A DNA stretch of 64,000 bases from CAVRRZ01 sp963723745 (GTDB lineage: Bacteria; Actinomycetota; Actinomycetes; Mycobacteriales; Geodermatophilaceae): NCBI GenBank assembly GCA_963723745.1, contig CAVRRZ010000006.1, positions 62,001 through 126,000 on the forward strand, given 5' to 3'. The notes under the pieces were generated by a model. The model worked only from the letters and a program-made list of their open reading frames with translations. It made no database searches and had not been told where the DNA came from. Positions within the stretch are counted from its first letter, which is position 1, and each line of letters begins with the position of its first letter. Position numbers and translations under genes: made by a program. This document shows, in pieces, positions 52,535-61,939 of the stretch.

Positions 52535-52927
52535 ATGGCACGGAGCCGGCTGCGCGACCAGCGTGGTGCCAGTGCGGTGGAGTTCGCCCTCCTCGTCCCG
52601 ATGCTCCTGATCCTGGTGCTCGGCATCGTCGAGTTCGGCCACGCCTTCCAGGTGCAGGGCACCCTCTCGGCCGCCGCCCGGGAGGGCGTGCGGGTCATGG
52701 CCCTGCAGAACGATCCGGCCGCGGCTCGCGCCGCCGTCCGCAAGGCCGCCGGCTCCCTGGACCCGGCCATCACCGACGCGCAGATCGCCATCAGCACCGT
52801 CTGCCCACCCACGGCCGGCTCCACCTCCGTCGAGCTGACCATCAGTTATCCCAAGCCATTCCTCACCGACTTCTTCGGCGCGGAGATCGACCTGACCGGA
52901 AGGGGGGTCATGCGATGCCACGGCTGA
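52535..52927 (+). CDS. TadE-like pseudopilin
   Basis: 130 residues from ATG 52535 with GGAGGGAGG upstream. The leader and helix read QRGASAVEFALLVPMLLILV, matching the TadE pseudopilin cleavage motif (G|ASAVEF). The rest is a soluble periplasm-side domain with ISTVCPPTAGSTSVEL. It assembles with TadG into the pilus machine. It overlaps tadG by 13 bases. Confidence 0.92.
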   Translation: MARSRLRDQRGASAVEFALLVPMLLILVLGIVEFGHAFQVQGTLSAAAREGVRVMALQNDPAAARAAVRKAAGSLDPAITDAQIAISTVCPPTAGSTSVELTISYPKPFLTDFFGAEIDLTGRGVMRCHG

Positions 52928-53893
52928 CCCGTCCCCTCCAGGGGCTCCGAACCGGGCTGCGGGCCCGCCTGGACGACGAGCGCGGCGCTGCCGCCGTCAT
53001 CGTCACCCTGCTGCTGGTCCCGCTGCTCGGCTTCGCGGCGATCGCCGTCGACGTCGGTGCCCTCTACGCCGAGCGGGCGCGGCTGCAGACCGCGGCCGAC
53101 GCCGCGGCGCTGGCCGTCGCCCGTGACTGTGCCCGGGGCGACTGCGGCGACATGCAGGCCACGGCGCAGGAGCTGGTCACCGCGAACGTGGGGGAGGCCG
53201 CGGCCGCGCCGCCGGTGCTGACCGAGCAACCCGACGAGCGTCACCGTCACCGGCAGCACGCCCACCGAGCACTGGTTCGCCCCGGTGATCGGGCACGAGT
53301 CCTCGAACGTCGCGGCGACGGCGACCGTCGCCTGGGGCGCCCCGGGCGGCGGCACGGCGGCGCTGCCGCTGATCTTCTCGCTGTGCGAGTGGACGGCGCA
53401 GACCGGTGGCGGGCTGCCCAGCGGAACCGCGGAACGCACGATCGAGTTGCCGAAGCACTCCGGCACCGGCTGCACGGGGTCGAACGGCCTGTTCGTGCCC
53501 GGCGGCTTCGGCTGGCTGAGAACCGTGGGCGGTGGCAGCTGCAAGGCGACGACCCGCGCCGGCAACGTGGTCGACTCCGAGCCGGGCAACAACCCGTCCA
53601 ACGGCTGCGACCCGGCGGACTTCGCCGAGATGCAGAACAAGACCGTGCTGCTGCCGATCTTCGACCAGTCGGGCGGTACCGGCAGCAGCGCCTGGTACCG
53701 CGTGCACGGCTACGCGGCCTTCACCATCACCGGCTACTACTTCGCCGGCCAGTACAAGTGGAACAGCCCGTGCGGCGGCAACGACCGCTGCATCCGCGGC
53801 TACTTCACCCAGTTCGTCGAGCCGTCCGACGCCTTCTTCTACGACTCCACCGCACCGTCCCTGGGCGCGTGGATCCTCCGACTGGTCCGATAG
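52915..53893 (+). CDS. TadG-like pilus assembly protein, one frameshift in this sequence
   Basis: About 326 codons from ATG 52915 with a GGAAGGGGGG site. The N-terminal Tad domain is typical: DERGAAAVIVTLLLVPLLGF, then VDVGALYAERARLQTAADAA. A frame change near 53228 breaks it; the C-terminal domain continues as VTVTGSTPTEHWFAPVIGHE and includes several Cys that could form disulfides outside the cell. The frameshift is probably a sequence error because the downstream frame stays open for 220 codons. Confidence 0.88.
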
Positions 53894-53906
53894 GGGCGCC
53901 GAAACC

Positions 53907-54666
53907 ATGCGACGTCGACTGCTCGCCGCCCTCGCGGCGCTCGTCCTGCTCGTCGCCGGCACCGTCGTGCTGGTGGCCTACGTCAAGCGGCGCGGACGCC
54001 CGTGCCCTGGAGGGGGTGCGCACCACCGAGGTGCTGGTGGCCGACCGGCCCATCCCGGAGGGCACGCCCGCCGAGGAGCTCGACCTGCTGGTGCGCACCG
54101 AGCTGCTGCCCGAGAAGGCGGCCCTGGACGGCCGGGTCACCGACCTCGCGCAGCTGGCCGGACAGGTCGCCGCCGTGGATCTGCTCCCGGGCGAGCAGCT
54201 GCTCACCGACCGGTTCGAGCTGCCCGACGAGGGCGACGCCCCCGGCGTCGTGGCCGTGCCGGCCGGCCTGCAGGAGGTCAGCGTCCTGCTCGAGCCGCAG
54301 CGGGCCGTCGGCGGCCGGCTCGCCGCGGGCGACACCGTCGGCGTCATGGTCTCGATGATCTACCAGGGCGGCACCGTCAAGACCCACGCCGTCCTGCACG
54401 AGGTGCTCGTCACCCAGGTGCAGGGCGCACCGTCGCCGGTCGACGCGGACGGCGCCGAGGGCGCCGCTGAGACCGCGTCGTCCGGCGGGGCCGCGCCCAC
54501 GCAGAGCCTGATGATCACCCTCGCGGTCACGGCGCCCCAGGCGGAGGCGGTCGTGTTCGGCATGGAGCACGGCACCGTCTGGCTGACCCTCGAGCCCGAG
54601 GACGCCGACACCTCCGGAACCGACGTCCTCGACCAGATCACCATCTACACGAAGGACCTGGCATGA
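53907..54666 (+). CDS. CpaB/RcpC-type Flp pilus assembly protein, one frameshift in this sequence
   Basis: About 253 codons from ATG 53907. An N-terminal membrane anchor (LLAALAALVLLVAGTVVLVA) is followed by a SAF-like beta domain: TTEVLVADRPIPEGTPAEEL, LAGQVAAVDLLPGEQLLTDR, and RLAAGDTVGVMVSM. An extra G near 53990 shifts the frame just after the anchor. Restoring it gives KRADARALEGV. CpaB stabilises the pilus pore. Its stop overlaps the next ATG as ATGA. Confidence 0.88.
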
Positions 54667-55856
54667 GCCGCGTCGTACTGGCCGGGGCGGACGAGGACCT
54701 GATCCTCCGGGTGAAGCAGGCCTCCGACGGAGACGTCCACGTCCTGCCGCCGGGCCGGCTGCCCGGGGAGCCGTCGCGGTTGTTCGAGCAGCTGACCGAC
54801 GGCGAACTGCCCGACGTCCTGGTCATCGGGCCGGGCGCCTCGCCCGACGCCGTCCTGACCCTGGCCGGGCGCCTCGACGTGCAGACGCCGGGCATCACCG
54901 TCGTCCTGATCACCGAGGCGTCGCAGCAGATGTGGCAGGCGGCCATGCGCTCGGGCATCCGCGACCTGCTGCCGCCGTCGGCGAGCGTGCCCGAGATCGC
55001 CGACGCCATCGAGCGCGCCTCGCAGGCCGCCAACGGGCGCCGGCGGGTGCTGCGGCCGGCCACCGAGACCGACCGCTACGCCGGGCGGGTCATCACCGTC
55101 GCCTCGCCGAAGGGCGGGGTCGGCAAGACCACCGTGTCGACCAACCTGGCCATCGGCCTGACCGCCGCCGCCCCGCAGTCGACCGTGCTCGTCGACCTCG
55201 ACGTCCAGTTCGGCGACGTGGCGTCCGCACTGGGCCTGACCCCCGAGTACACGCTGCCCGACGCCGTCCACGGACCGGCCAGCGAGGACACGATGGTCCT
55301 CAAGACCTTCCTCACCCAGCACCCCAGCGGCCTGTACGCGGTCTGCGGTGCCGAGTCGCCGGCGGCCGGGGACACGGTGACCGCCGACGACGTCACCCGG
55401 CTGCTGGCCTCGCTGGCCCGCGAGTTCCGCTACGTCGTCGTGGACACCGCGCCCGGCCTGTCGCCGCAGACGCTGGCCGCGCTCGACCGCGCCAGCGACG
55501 TGGTGATGCTGACCAGCATGGACGTGCCCGGCGTCCGCGGGCTGCGCAAGGAGCTCGACGTGCTCCGCGAGCTGTGCATGATCCCCGCCGGCCGGCACGT
55601 GGTCATGAACTTCGCCGACCCGAAGGGCGGGCTGTCGGTGCGCGACGTCGAGGTCGCCATCGGCACCGGTGTGGACGTCGTCCTGCCGCGGTCCGCCACG
55701 GTGCCCTCGTCGACCAACCAGGGCGTGCCGCTGCTCGAGAGCGGCCGCCGACGCGACCCGATGGTGAAGGAGCTGCGCCGGCTGGTGTCCCGCTTCTCGG
55801 CGACCCCGCTGATGAAACCGGGCCGCTACCGGGCCAAGCACCGGGCGGCATCGTGA
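54663..55856 (+). CDS. CpaE/TadZ-like MinD-family ATPase
   Basis: 397 residues, intact, from ATG 54663. Residues 1-120 form a receiver-like domain without an obvious phosphorylated Asp pocket. Residues ~140-390 are a ParA/MinD ATPase: VITVASPKGGVGKTTVSTN (deviant Walker A with the signature Lys), VLVDLDVQFGDVASALG (Walker A' strand) and YVVVDTAPGLSPQTLA (Walker B). TadZ/CpaE places the pilus machine at the cell pole. It overlaps both neighbours by four bases. Confidence 0.92.
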   Translation: MSRVVLAGADEDLILRVKQASDGDVHVLPPGRLPGEPSRLFEQLTDGELPDVLVIGPGASPDAVLTLAGRLDVQTPGITVVLITEASQQMWQAAMRSGIRDLLPPSASVPEIADAIERASQAANGRRRVLRPATETDRYAGRVITVASPKGGVGKTTVSTNLAIGLTAAAPQSTVLVDLDVQFGDVASALGLTPEYTLPDAVHGPASEDTMVLKTFLTQHPSGLYAVCGAESPAAGDTVTADDVTRLLASLAREFRYVVVDTAPGLSPQTLAALDRASDVVMLTSMDVPGVRGLRKELDVLRELCMIPAGRHVVMNFADPKGGLSVRDVEVAIGTGVDVVLPRSATVPSSTNQGVPLLESGRRRDPMVKELRRLVSRFSATPLMKPGRYRAKHRAAS

Positions 55857-57269
55857 ACCTCGCCGACCGGCTGGCCGCCGCGCAGGGCCGCCCCGTCGCC
55901 GAGGCGCCGCCGGTGCTCTCGGCGGTGCCCGCACCGCGCCCGACCACCGCCCCGGTCGTGGGGCCCCCGCCCACGGACGCCCTCACCCGGCTCAAGGACC
56001 GGGTGGGCAAGGCGCTGTTCGAGCGGATGGGCTCCCGGCTCAACGACCCGTCGCTGTCCGAGGAGCAGCTGCGCAGCCTGGTGCTCGGCGAGCTCGACGA
56101 GGTCGTCGAGGAGGAGAAGGTCCCGCTCAGCACGGAGGAGCGGGCTCGGCTCACCGCCGAGCTGGCCGACGACGTGCTCGGCTTCGGGCCGCTCCAGCGG
56201 CTGCTCGACGACGACGCGGTCACCGAGATCATGGTCAACGGCCCGGAGAACATCTACGTCGAGCGGCACGGCCGGCTGGAGCGGACCAGCGCGCGGTTCA
56301 CCTCCGAGGAGCACCTGCGCCGGGTCATCGACCGCATCGTCTCGCGGGTCGGCCGGCGCATCGACGAGTCCTCGCCGCTGGTCGACGCCCGCCTGGCCGA
56401 CGGCTCCCGCGTCAACGCGATCATCCCGCCGCTGGCGTTCAGCGGCTCCACGCTCACCATCCGCAAGTTCGCCAAGGACCCGTTCAACGTCGACGACCTG
56501 ATCGGCTTCGGCACGCTGTCGCCGGAGATGGCCGAGCTGCTCGACGCCTGCGTCGAGGCGCGGCTCAACGTCATCGTCTCCGGCGGAACCGGCACCGGCA
56601 AGACGACGCTGCTCAACGTGCTGTCCTCCTTCATCCCCGACCGGCGAGCGGATCGTCACCATCGAGGACGCCGTCGAGCTGCAGCTGCAGCAGGACCACG
56701 TCGTCCGGCTGGAGTCGCGGCCGCCGAACATCGAGGGCAAGGGCGCGATCACCATCCGCGACCTGGTGCGGAACTCGCTGCGCATGCGGCCCGACCGGAT
56801 CGTGGTCGGGGAGTGCCGTGGCGGCGAGTCGCTGGACATGCTGCAGGCGATGAACACCGGCCACGACGGCTCGCTGTCGACGGTCCACGCCAACTCGCCC
56901 CGCGACGCGATCGCCCGCCTCGAGACCCTGGTCCTGATGGCCGGCATGGACCTGCCGCTGCGGGCCATCCGCGAGCAGATCGCCTCCGCCGTCGACGTCG
57001 TCGTCCAGCTGACCCGGCTGCGCGACGGCACCCGCCGGGTCACCCACGTCACCGAGGTGCAGGGCATGGAGGGTGAGACGGTCACCCTCCAGGACGCCTT
57101 CCTGTTCGACTACTCCGCCGGCGTCGACGCGACGGGGCGGTTCCTCGGCAAGCCGGTGCCCACCGGCGTCCGGCCGCGGTTCACCGACCGCTTCGACGAG
57201 CTGGGCATCACGCTGTCGCCGCGGGTGTTCGGGGCGGCTGCGCCTGCCGGCCGCGGCGGGTGGGGCTGA
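55853..57269 (+). CDS. CpaF/TadA pilus assembly ATPase, one frameshift in this sequence
   Basis: About 472 codons from a GTG overlapping the cpaE stop as GTGA. The secretion ATPase motifs are clear: DAVTEIMVNGPENIYVER, LTIRKFAKDPFNVDDLI, Walker A VSGGTGTGKTTLLNVL, the Asp box TIEDAVELQLQQDHVVRLES, Walker B RPDRIVVGECRGGESLDML and the His box TGHDGSLSTVHANSPRD. It powers pilus polymerisation. An extra base near 56643 (in DRERIV) shifts the frame; all motifs are kept on both sides, so this is most likely an error. Confidence 0.92.
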
Positions 57270-58198
57270 TGCTCGCCGCCGGGATCGCCGCCGTCGCGGC
57301 CGCGCTGCTGATCCTCAGCCTCGCCGTCCTGCCCGCGGGGCCGGGGCGGGTGCCGCTGTCGCGGCTGGACCCGACCGTCGCGCCACCGACCTCGACCCTG
57401 GCCGGTGCGGGTGCCGCTGCCGGCGCCGCGGTCGAGAAGGTCCTGGCCAAGCGCGGCCGGCTCGCCTCCGGTGCCGCCGCACTGGAGCGCGCCGGGATGA
57501 CCATGGCACTGCCCGACGTCGTCCTCACCGTGGCGCTGACGACCCTCGGTGCCGGTGTGCTGGGCGCCCTGCTGAGCGGCCCCGTCGTGGGCCTGCTCGC
57601 CGCCGCCGCGGTGCCGCTGTGCGCCCGGCTGGTCGTCAAGGTCCGCATCTCCCGCCGGCAGGCCGCCTTCGCCGACCAGCTCGACGACTCCCTGCAGCTG
57701 ATGGCCAGCAGCCTGCGCGCCGGGCACAGCCTGCTGCGGGCGATGGACGCCGTCTCCCAGGAAGCCGCGTCGCCGACGTCCGAGGAGTTCGCCCGGCTGG
57801 TCAACGAGACCCGGGTCGGCCGCGACCTCGGCGAGGCACTCGACGAGATCGCCGAGCGCATGGCCAGCGACGACTTCGCCTGGGTCGCCCAGGCCATCGC
57901 GATCCACCGCGAGGTCGGCGGCAACCTCGCCGAGGTGCTCGACGCCGTCGGGCACACCATCCGCGAGCGCAACGCGATCCGCCGCCAGGTCAAGGCGCTG
58001 TCGGCCGAGGGCAAGCTGTCGGCGGTCGTGCTGATGGCCCTGCCGTTCGGCATCCTCGCCTTCATCTCGATGACCAACCCCGGCTACCTGTCGGCGTTCA
58101 CCGAGAGCGCGCTGGGCTACGGGATGCTCGCCGTGGCCGCGGTCATGATGACCGTCGGCGGCCTGTGGCTGAAGAACACCGTGAAGATCCGGTTCTGA
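57269..58198 (+). CDS. TadB inner-membrane pilus protein
   Basis: 309 residues, intact, from ATG 57269, whose A is the last base of the CpaF stop codon. The N-terminal membrane segment is followed by a T2SSF domain: FADQLDDSLQLMASSLRAGH, SLLRAMDAVSQEAASPTSEE, and the C-terminal VVLMALPFGILAFISMTNPG plus a second helix. TadB and TadC together form the inner-membrane platform on which the CpaF ATPase acts. Confidence 0.92.
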   Translation: MLAAGIAAVAAALLILSLAVLPAGPGRVPLSRLDPTVAPPTSTLAGAGAAAGAAVEKVLAKRGRLASGAAALERAGMTMALPDVVLTVALTTLGAGVLGALLSGPVVGLLAAAAVPLCARLVVKVRISRRQAAFADQLDDSLQLMASSLRAGHSLLRAMDAVSQEAASPTSEEFARLVNETRVGRDLGEALDEIAERMASDDFAWVAQAIAIHREVGGNLAEVLDAVGHTIRERNAIRRQVKALSAEGKLSAVVLMALPFGILAFISMTNPGYLSAFTESALGYGMLAVAAVMMTVGGLWLKNTVKIRF

Positions 58199-58200
58199 CC

Positions 58201-59085
58201 ATGCCGCCGATCCCCGTGCTGGCCGCTGCTCTCGCCGTCGCCGCCGCCGTCCCGCTGCTGGGGTGGGCGATGCTGGCCCGGCCGTCGGCCGCCGCCCTCC
58301 AGGCGCGCAGCAACCTCGTGCGCGGCATCGAACTGCCCACCTCCGCCGAACGGCGCCGGGGCAAGGGGCTGGCGGGGCTCGCCCGCGGGCTCACCCCGGC
58401 CGGCACCGTCGCCCGCCTCGACCGGTTGGCGGCCACCGCCGGGCGGCCGGCCGCCTGGCCGGTGCCCAAGCTGGTCGCGGCCAAGCTCGTGCTGGCCCTC
58501 GTGGCGGGCGGGCTGAGCACGCTCGTCGCGGTGTCCGAGCCCGGCACGCTCACGGTGCTGCTCGCCGTCGTGGTCACCGGTGTGGCCTACGTCGTGCCCG
58601 ACCTGCTGCTGATCAGCCGCGGCCAGGAACGGCAGCAGGCCATCCAGCTCGAACTGGCCGACACCCTCGACCAGATGACCATCGCCGTCGAGGCCGGCCT
58701 CGGCTTCGAGTCGGCCATGGCGCGGGCCGGCAAGAACGGCAAGGGGCCGCTGGCCGAGGAGCTCGTGCGCACCCTGCAGGACATCGCCGTCGGCCAGCCC
58801 CGCCGCGAGGCCTACCTGGCGCTGGCCGAGCGGACCGGCGTGACCGACCTGCGGCGGTTCATCCGGGCCGTCGTGCAGGCCGACGCGTACGGCGTCTCCA
58901 TCGCCGACGTGCTGCGCACCCAGGCCCAGGAGATGCGGCTCAAGCGCCGGCAGCGGGCCGAGGAGAAGGCCATGCAGATCCCGGTGAAGGTCATCTTCCC
59001 GCTGATCCTGTGCATCCTGCCGACGCTGTTCATCGTGCTGCTCGGCCCGGCCGTCATGGACATCATCGGCGTCTTCAGCCGGTAG
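58201..59085 (+). CDS. TadC inner-membrane pilus protein
   Basis: 294 residues, intact, from ATG 58201, two bases after the tadB stop. Two N-terminal membrane segments precede a T2SSF domain: LELADTLDQMTIAVEAGLGF, REAYLALAERTGVTDLRRF, AVVQADAYGVSIADVLRTQA. The C-terminal helix is IFPLILCILPTLFIVLLGPA. It is paralogous to TadB and completes the platform. Last gene of the Tad locus. Confidence 0.92.
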   Translation: MPPIPVLAAALAVAAAVPLLGWAMLARPSAAALQARSNLVRGIELPTSAERRRGKGLAGLARGLTPAGTVARLDRLAATAGRPAAWPVPKLVAAKLVLALVAGGLSTLVAVSEPGTLTVLLAVVVTGVAYVVPDLLLISRGQERQQAIQLELADTLDQMTIAVEAGLGFESAMARAGKNGKGPLAEELVRTLQDIAVGQPRREAYLALAERTGVTDLRRFIRAVVQADAYGVSIADVLRTQAQEMRLKRRQRAEEKAMQIPVKVIFPLILCILPTLFIVLLGPAVMDIIGVFSR

Positions 59086-59132
59086 GAGCCGGCGATCGGC
59101 CCGCGGCGTCGGGGCAGGGCGCGGGCCCGGGC

Positions 59133-59468
59133 CTACCTGGGCTGGGCCGGGTTGGTCGGGTCGCCCTGGGACGGCGGGTTGATCGGCGGCCCGGTCGTGG
59201 CCGGCGACGCCTTCGACCCGCCCTCGGGCGGCGGCGGGGAGTCGGCGCCGGTCTCGGCCGGGTCCCCGCCCGAGGGCTGGGAGCCCTCGGCGAGCCCGTC
59301 CAGGCGGCTCTCCATGGCCCGCACCACCTGGAAGCGGTTGGCGTGCCGGCGCTCGTAGTCCAGCAGCGTCCCCAGTCCCGCGATGTCCAGCGTGCGGATC
59401 CGGGAGACGAGCGACCCCACCGGCAGGTGGTCGTAGTCGTCCAGGGGCAGGTCGTCGCGCTCGGTCAT
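59133..59468 (-). CDS. Short conserved actinobacterial protein, unknown function
   Basis: 111 residues from ATG 59468. The N-terminal ~55 residues (LPLDDYDHLPVGSLVSRIRT, LGTLLDYERRHANRFQVVRA) form a helical domain that I recognise as common in actinobacteria without a role. The C-terminus is a Pro/Gly-rich disordered tail. No membrane segment. It converges with the Tad locus, 47 bases after tadC. Confidence 0.65.
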   Translation of the reverse strand: MTERDDLPLDDYDHLPVGSLVSRIRTLDIAGLGTLLDYERRHANRFQVVRAMESRLDGLAEGSQPSGGDPAETGADSPPPPEGGSKASPATTGPPINPPSQGDPTNPAQPR

Positions 59469-59600
59469 GGGTGCTCGCCTACCCGTCCTCCCGCCGCGCG
59501 AACCGGGTGTGAGGACCCGGTCGGTGGGTAGGCGGCGACAGCGGGAGCGTCCGACCGCCCCCGAATCGTGCACCCGATCCACCCGAGGAGTTGTCCCGTC

Positions 59601-60725
59601 ATGGACGTGTCCTTCCTGGCGCCGGTCTTCGCAGCCACCGGGCCCTTCGCGACGGTCTGCGCCGATGTGACGCACACGACCGAGACCGCCGACACCGAAC
59701 TCGAGCTGCGCGTGCGGGGCCTGGCCGAGCGGCTCACCGAGCAGGGCGCTCCGGAGGTGGTCGTGCAGTCGGTGCGGGACCGGCTGCTCGAAGGCAACGA
59801 AGGCGGGTACGCCGGCACGCTCCGTGGGCGCGCCGTGGTCGTCGCCGCCGACGGCACCGTCGTGCTCGACGAGGTGCTCGGGGATGCCCCGCCCCGTGAG
59901 GTGGCCGACTGGTCACCGCAGCCGGACGTGCGCCCGGTGATGGCCGGGCTGGCCGGCCGGGTCCCACACGTCGTCGTCGTGGCCGACCGGGTAGGTGCCG
60001 ACATCTCCTACGCCGGCCTGCCCGGCCGCGCCGACGAGGAGACGGAGGTCGAGGGCGACACCTTCCACATGCGCAAGGTCAAGGTGGGCGGCTGGTCGCA
60101 CAACACCTACATGCACACCGCCGAGAACCAGTGGATCGACAACGCCGACAAGGTGGCCGAGCACATCGACTCCCTGGTGCGGCGGCTGCAGCCCCGGTTC
60201 GTGCTGCTCGCCGGTGACGTCCGGGCGCGGCAGATCCTCGCCGACCGGGCCGGTGGTGGCTGGTCCGGTCTCGTGGTGTCGATGGACGAGGGCGGTCGGG
60301 CCGCCGGGGCCGACCGCGAGCCGGTGACCCGCCGCGCAGCGGAGCTCGTCGCGGAGCACGAGGCACACGACCAGGCCGACGTGCTCGAACAGGTGCAGGC
60401 CGCCGCTTCGCACGGGCTGTCGGTGAGCGGGCTGGGCCCGGTCGTCGAGGCATTGCGCAAGGGGCAGGTCGAAACCCTCGTCCTCGGCGACGAGACCGAC
60501 GAGACGCTGTTGGTCGGTGACGACCCCCTGCAGCTGGGCGTGGACCAGCACGACATGGACGCCATGGGCCGCCACGGCACGGTGGCACCGGCCGACCGGG
60601 CCCTGATGGCGGCCGTCGTCGCCAGCGGGGCGGGCGCGGTGGTCGTTTCGCGGACGGCGATGCCCGGCAAGGAGTCGGTCGCGGCCGTGCTTCGCTACGC
60701 CGACGACGCGACCCCGACGTCCTGA
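59601..60725 (+). CDS. Rv2629/Vms1-like (baeRF) protein
   Basis: 374 residues, intact, from ATG 59601 with GAGGAG upstream. It resembles Rv2629 and the bacterial release-factor-1-like group (Vms1/baeRF): VSFLAPVFAATGPFATVCAD at the N-terminus, HVVVVADRVGADISYAGLPG, GWSHNTYMHTAENQWIDNAD, RFVLLAGDVRARQILADRAG and VVSRTAMPGKESVAAVLRYA at the end. Related proteins act on stalled ribosomes or peptidyl-tRNA; whether this one does is not shown. Rv2629 belongs to the dormancy regulon in Mycobacterium. Confidence 0.8.
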   Translation: MDVSFLAPVFAATGPFATVCADVTHTTETADTELELRVRGLAERLTEQGAPEVVVQSVRDRLLEGNEGGYAGTLRGRAVVVAADGTVVLDEVLGDAPPREVADWSPQPDVRPVMAGLAGRVPHVVVVADRVGADISYAGLPGRADEETEVEGDTFHMRKVKVGGWSHNTYMHTAENQWIDNADKVAEHIDSLVRRLQPRFVLLAGDVRARQILADRAGGGWSGLVVSMDEGGRAAGADREPVTRRAAELVAEHEAHDQADVLEQVQAAASHGLSVSGLGPVVEALRKGQVETLVLGDETDETLLVGDDPLQLGVDQHDMDAMGRHGTVAPADRALMAAVVASGAGAVVVSRTAMPGKESVAAVLRYADDATPTS

Positions 60726-60738
60726 GGAGAGTGAGCAC

Positions 60739-60969
60739 GTGACCACCCAGAAGGAGCCCAGCCCCGAGGCGCTGGACAACGTGACCGAGGGCAACGTCGA
60801 GACGCGCGCCCACCTGCTCCCCGAGGAGGAGGCGCTGCGCGGCAGCGGCATGGAGGAGGTCGCCGCCGAGGCGATCCTCGCCGAGTCCGAGGAGCGCACG
60901 GTGCACCCCGACACGGACGACGCGCAGGGAGGTCACCGACAGTCAGCGGAGACCGCGGACCAGCCGTGA
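60739..60969 (+). CDS. Small acidic protein, unknown function
   Basis: 76 residues from GTG 60739 with GGAG upstream. Rich in Glu and Asp (LPEEEALRGSGMEEVAAEAI), with no hydrophobic segment or known motif. Its stop overlaps the next GTG as GTGA and it starts 13 bases after the Rv2629-like gene, so it sits inside an operon. Codon use matches neighbours, supporting a real gene. Confidence 0.6.
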   Translation: MTTQKEPSPEALDNVTEGNVETRAHLLPEEEALRGSGMEEVAAEAILAESEERTVHPDTDDAQGGHRQSAETADQP

Positions 60970-61406
60970 CCCCGGCTGGCGGGACGGTGGAGGAACCCGG
61001 CCACCGGGTCCACGAGCACGAGGTGCAACTGCGCTGGTCGGACCCGGACGTCTACGGGCACGTCAACCACGCCCGCGCGCTCGGCCTGCTCGAGGACGCC
61101 CGCCTCGTCATCGGCGCCGGGGCGCCGGGCACCGACGGTCAGCCCGGCTTCATCCTCGGCCGGCTGGAGGTCGACTACCTCCGACAGCTCGTCTACCGGG
61201 CGGGGGAGCGCCTGACGGTGCGCAGCTGGGTCAGCAGGCTGGGCACGAAATCGGTGACCGTCCGCCAGGAACTGATCCAGGACGGCGAAGCCGCCATCCG
61301 CGCCGACGGCGTCTGCGTGCTCTTCGACTACGCCGCCGGGCGCAGCCGCCCGATGACCGACGGCGAGCGGGCGTACTGGGGCCGGTACCTCGCGGCGTCC
61401 CCCTGA
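60966..61406 (+). CDS. Hotdog-fold acyl-CoA thioesterase
   Basis: 146 residues from a GTG overlapping the upstream stop. The 4HBT active-site motif is VQLRWSDPDVYGHVNHARAL, with the catalytic Asp, and the central strand is LGRLEVDYLRQLVYRAGERL. Length and motif match YbgC/FadM-type thioesterases that hydrolyse acyl-CoA in the cytoplasm. Chain length preference unknown. Confidence 0.88.
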   Translation: MTPAGGTVEEPGHRVHEHEVQLRWSDPDVYGHVNHARALGLLEDARLVIGAGAPGTDGQPGFILGRLEVDYLRQLVYRAGERLTVRSWVSRLGTKSVTVRQELIQDGEAAIRADGVCVLFDYAAGRSRPMTDGERAYWGRYLAASP

Positions 61407-61483
61407 CCGGTCCCCGGACGGGCGATCCGGGGCGTGACCTGCGCGCGCCCGGGTAGACGGACCACGATCAGAAGGGAGATCCC

Positions 61484-61909
61484 ATGCCGAAGACCACCAA
61501 GACCGGCAAGGCGAAGCAGAGCGAGCTGCCCAGCACGCTGCAGCGCTCACCCAAGAAGGCCCAGCGCACGTTCGCCAAGGCGCACGACGCGGCGGTCGAG
61601 TCCTACGGCGAGGGCGGGCGGGCCAACCAGACCGCCTGGGCCGCGGTGAAGCACTCCTTCGAGAAGGTCGGCGACCACTGGGAGAAGAAGCCCGGCGGGC
61701 GCAAGGGCCCCAGCGACGAGCAGGCCAAGGGCGGTCGCGGGACGAACAAGAAGACCAAGGGCGGTGTCGACGCCAACGCCCCGAAGGACCACCTGCTGAA
61801 GGTGGCCAAGAAGCTCGACATCTCCGGTCGCTCGACGATGAAGAAGAAGCAGCTCGTCGACGCCATCAAGAAGGCCAACGACCGGAAGACCGCCAAGGCC
61901 CGCTCCTGA
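61484..61909 (+). CDS. ChaB-family protein with C-terminal Rho-N/SAP-like domain
   Basis: 141 residues from ATG 61484 with GAAGGGAG upstream. Residues ~15-70 match ChaB: LPSTLQRSPKKAQRTFAKAH, then YGEGGRANQTAWAAVKHSFE. A Lys/Gly-rich linker follows, and residues ~105-140 (HLLKVAKKLDISGRSTMKKK, QLVDAIKKA) resemble the Rho termination factor N-terminal or SAP helix-extended-loop fold. ChaB alone is about 76 residues, so this is a fusion. The whole protein is strongly basic, suggesting DNA or RNA binding. Confidence 0.82.
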   Translation: MPKTTKTGKAKQSELPSTLQRSPKKAQRTFAKAHDAAVESYGEGGRANQTAWAAVKHSFEKVGDHWEKKPGGRKGPSDEQAKGGRGTNKKTKGGVDANAPKDHLLKVAKKLDISGRSTMKKKQLVDAIKKANDRKTAKARS

Positions 61910-61939
61910 GCCGCCCGCGCCGCCGGGCCGCCCGGTCGG

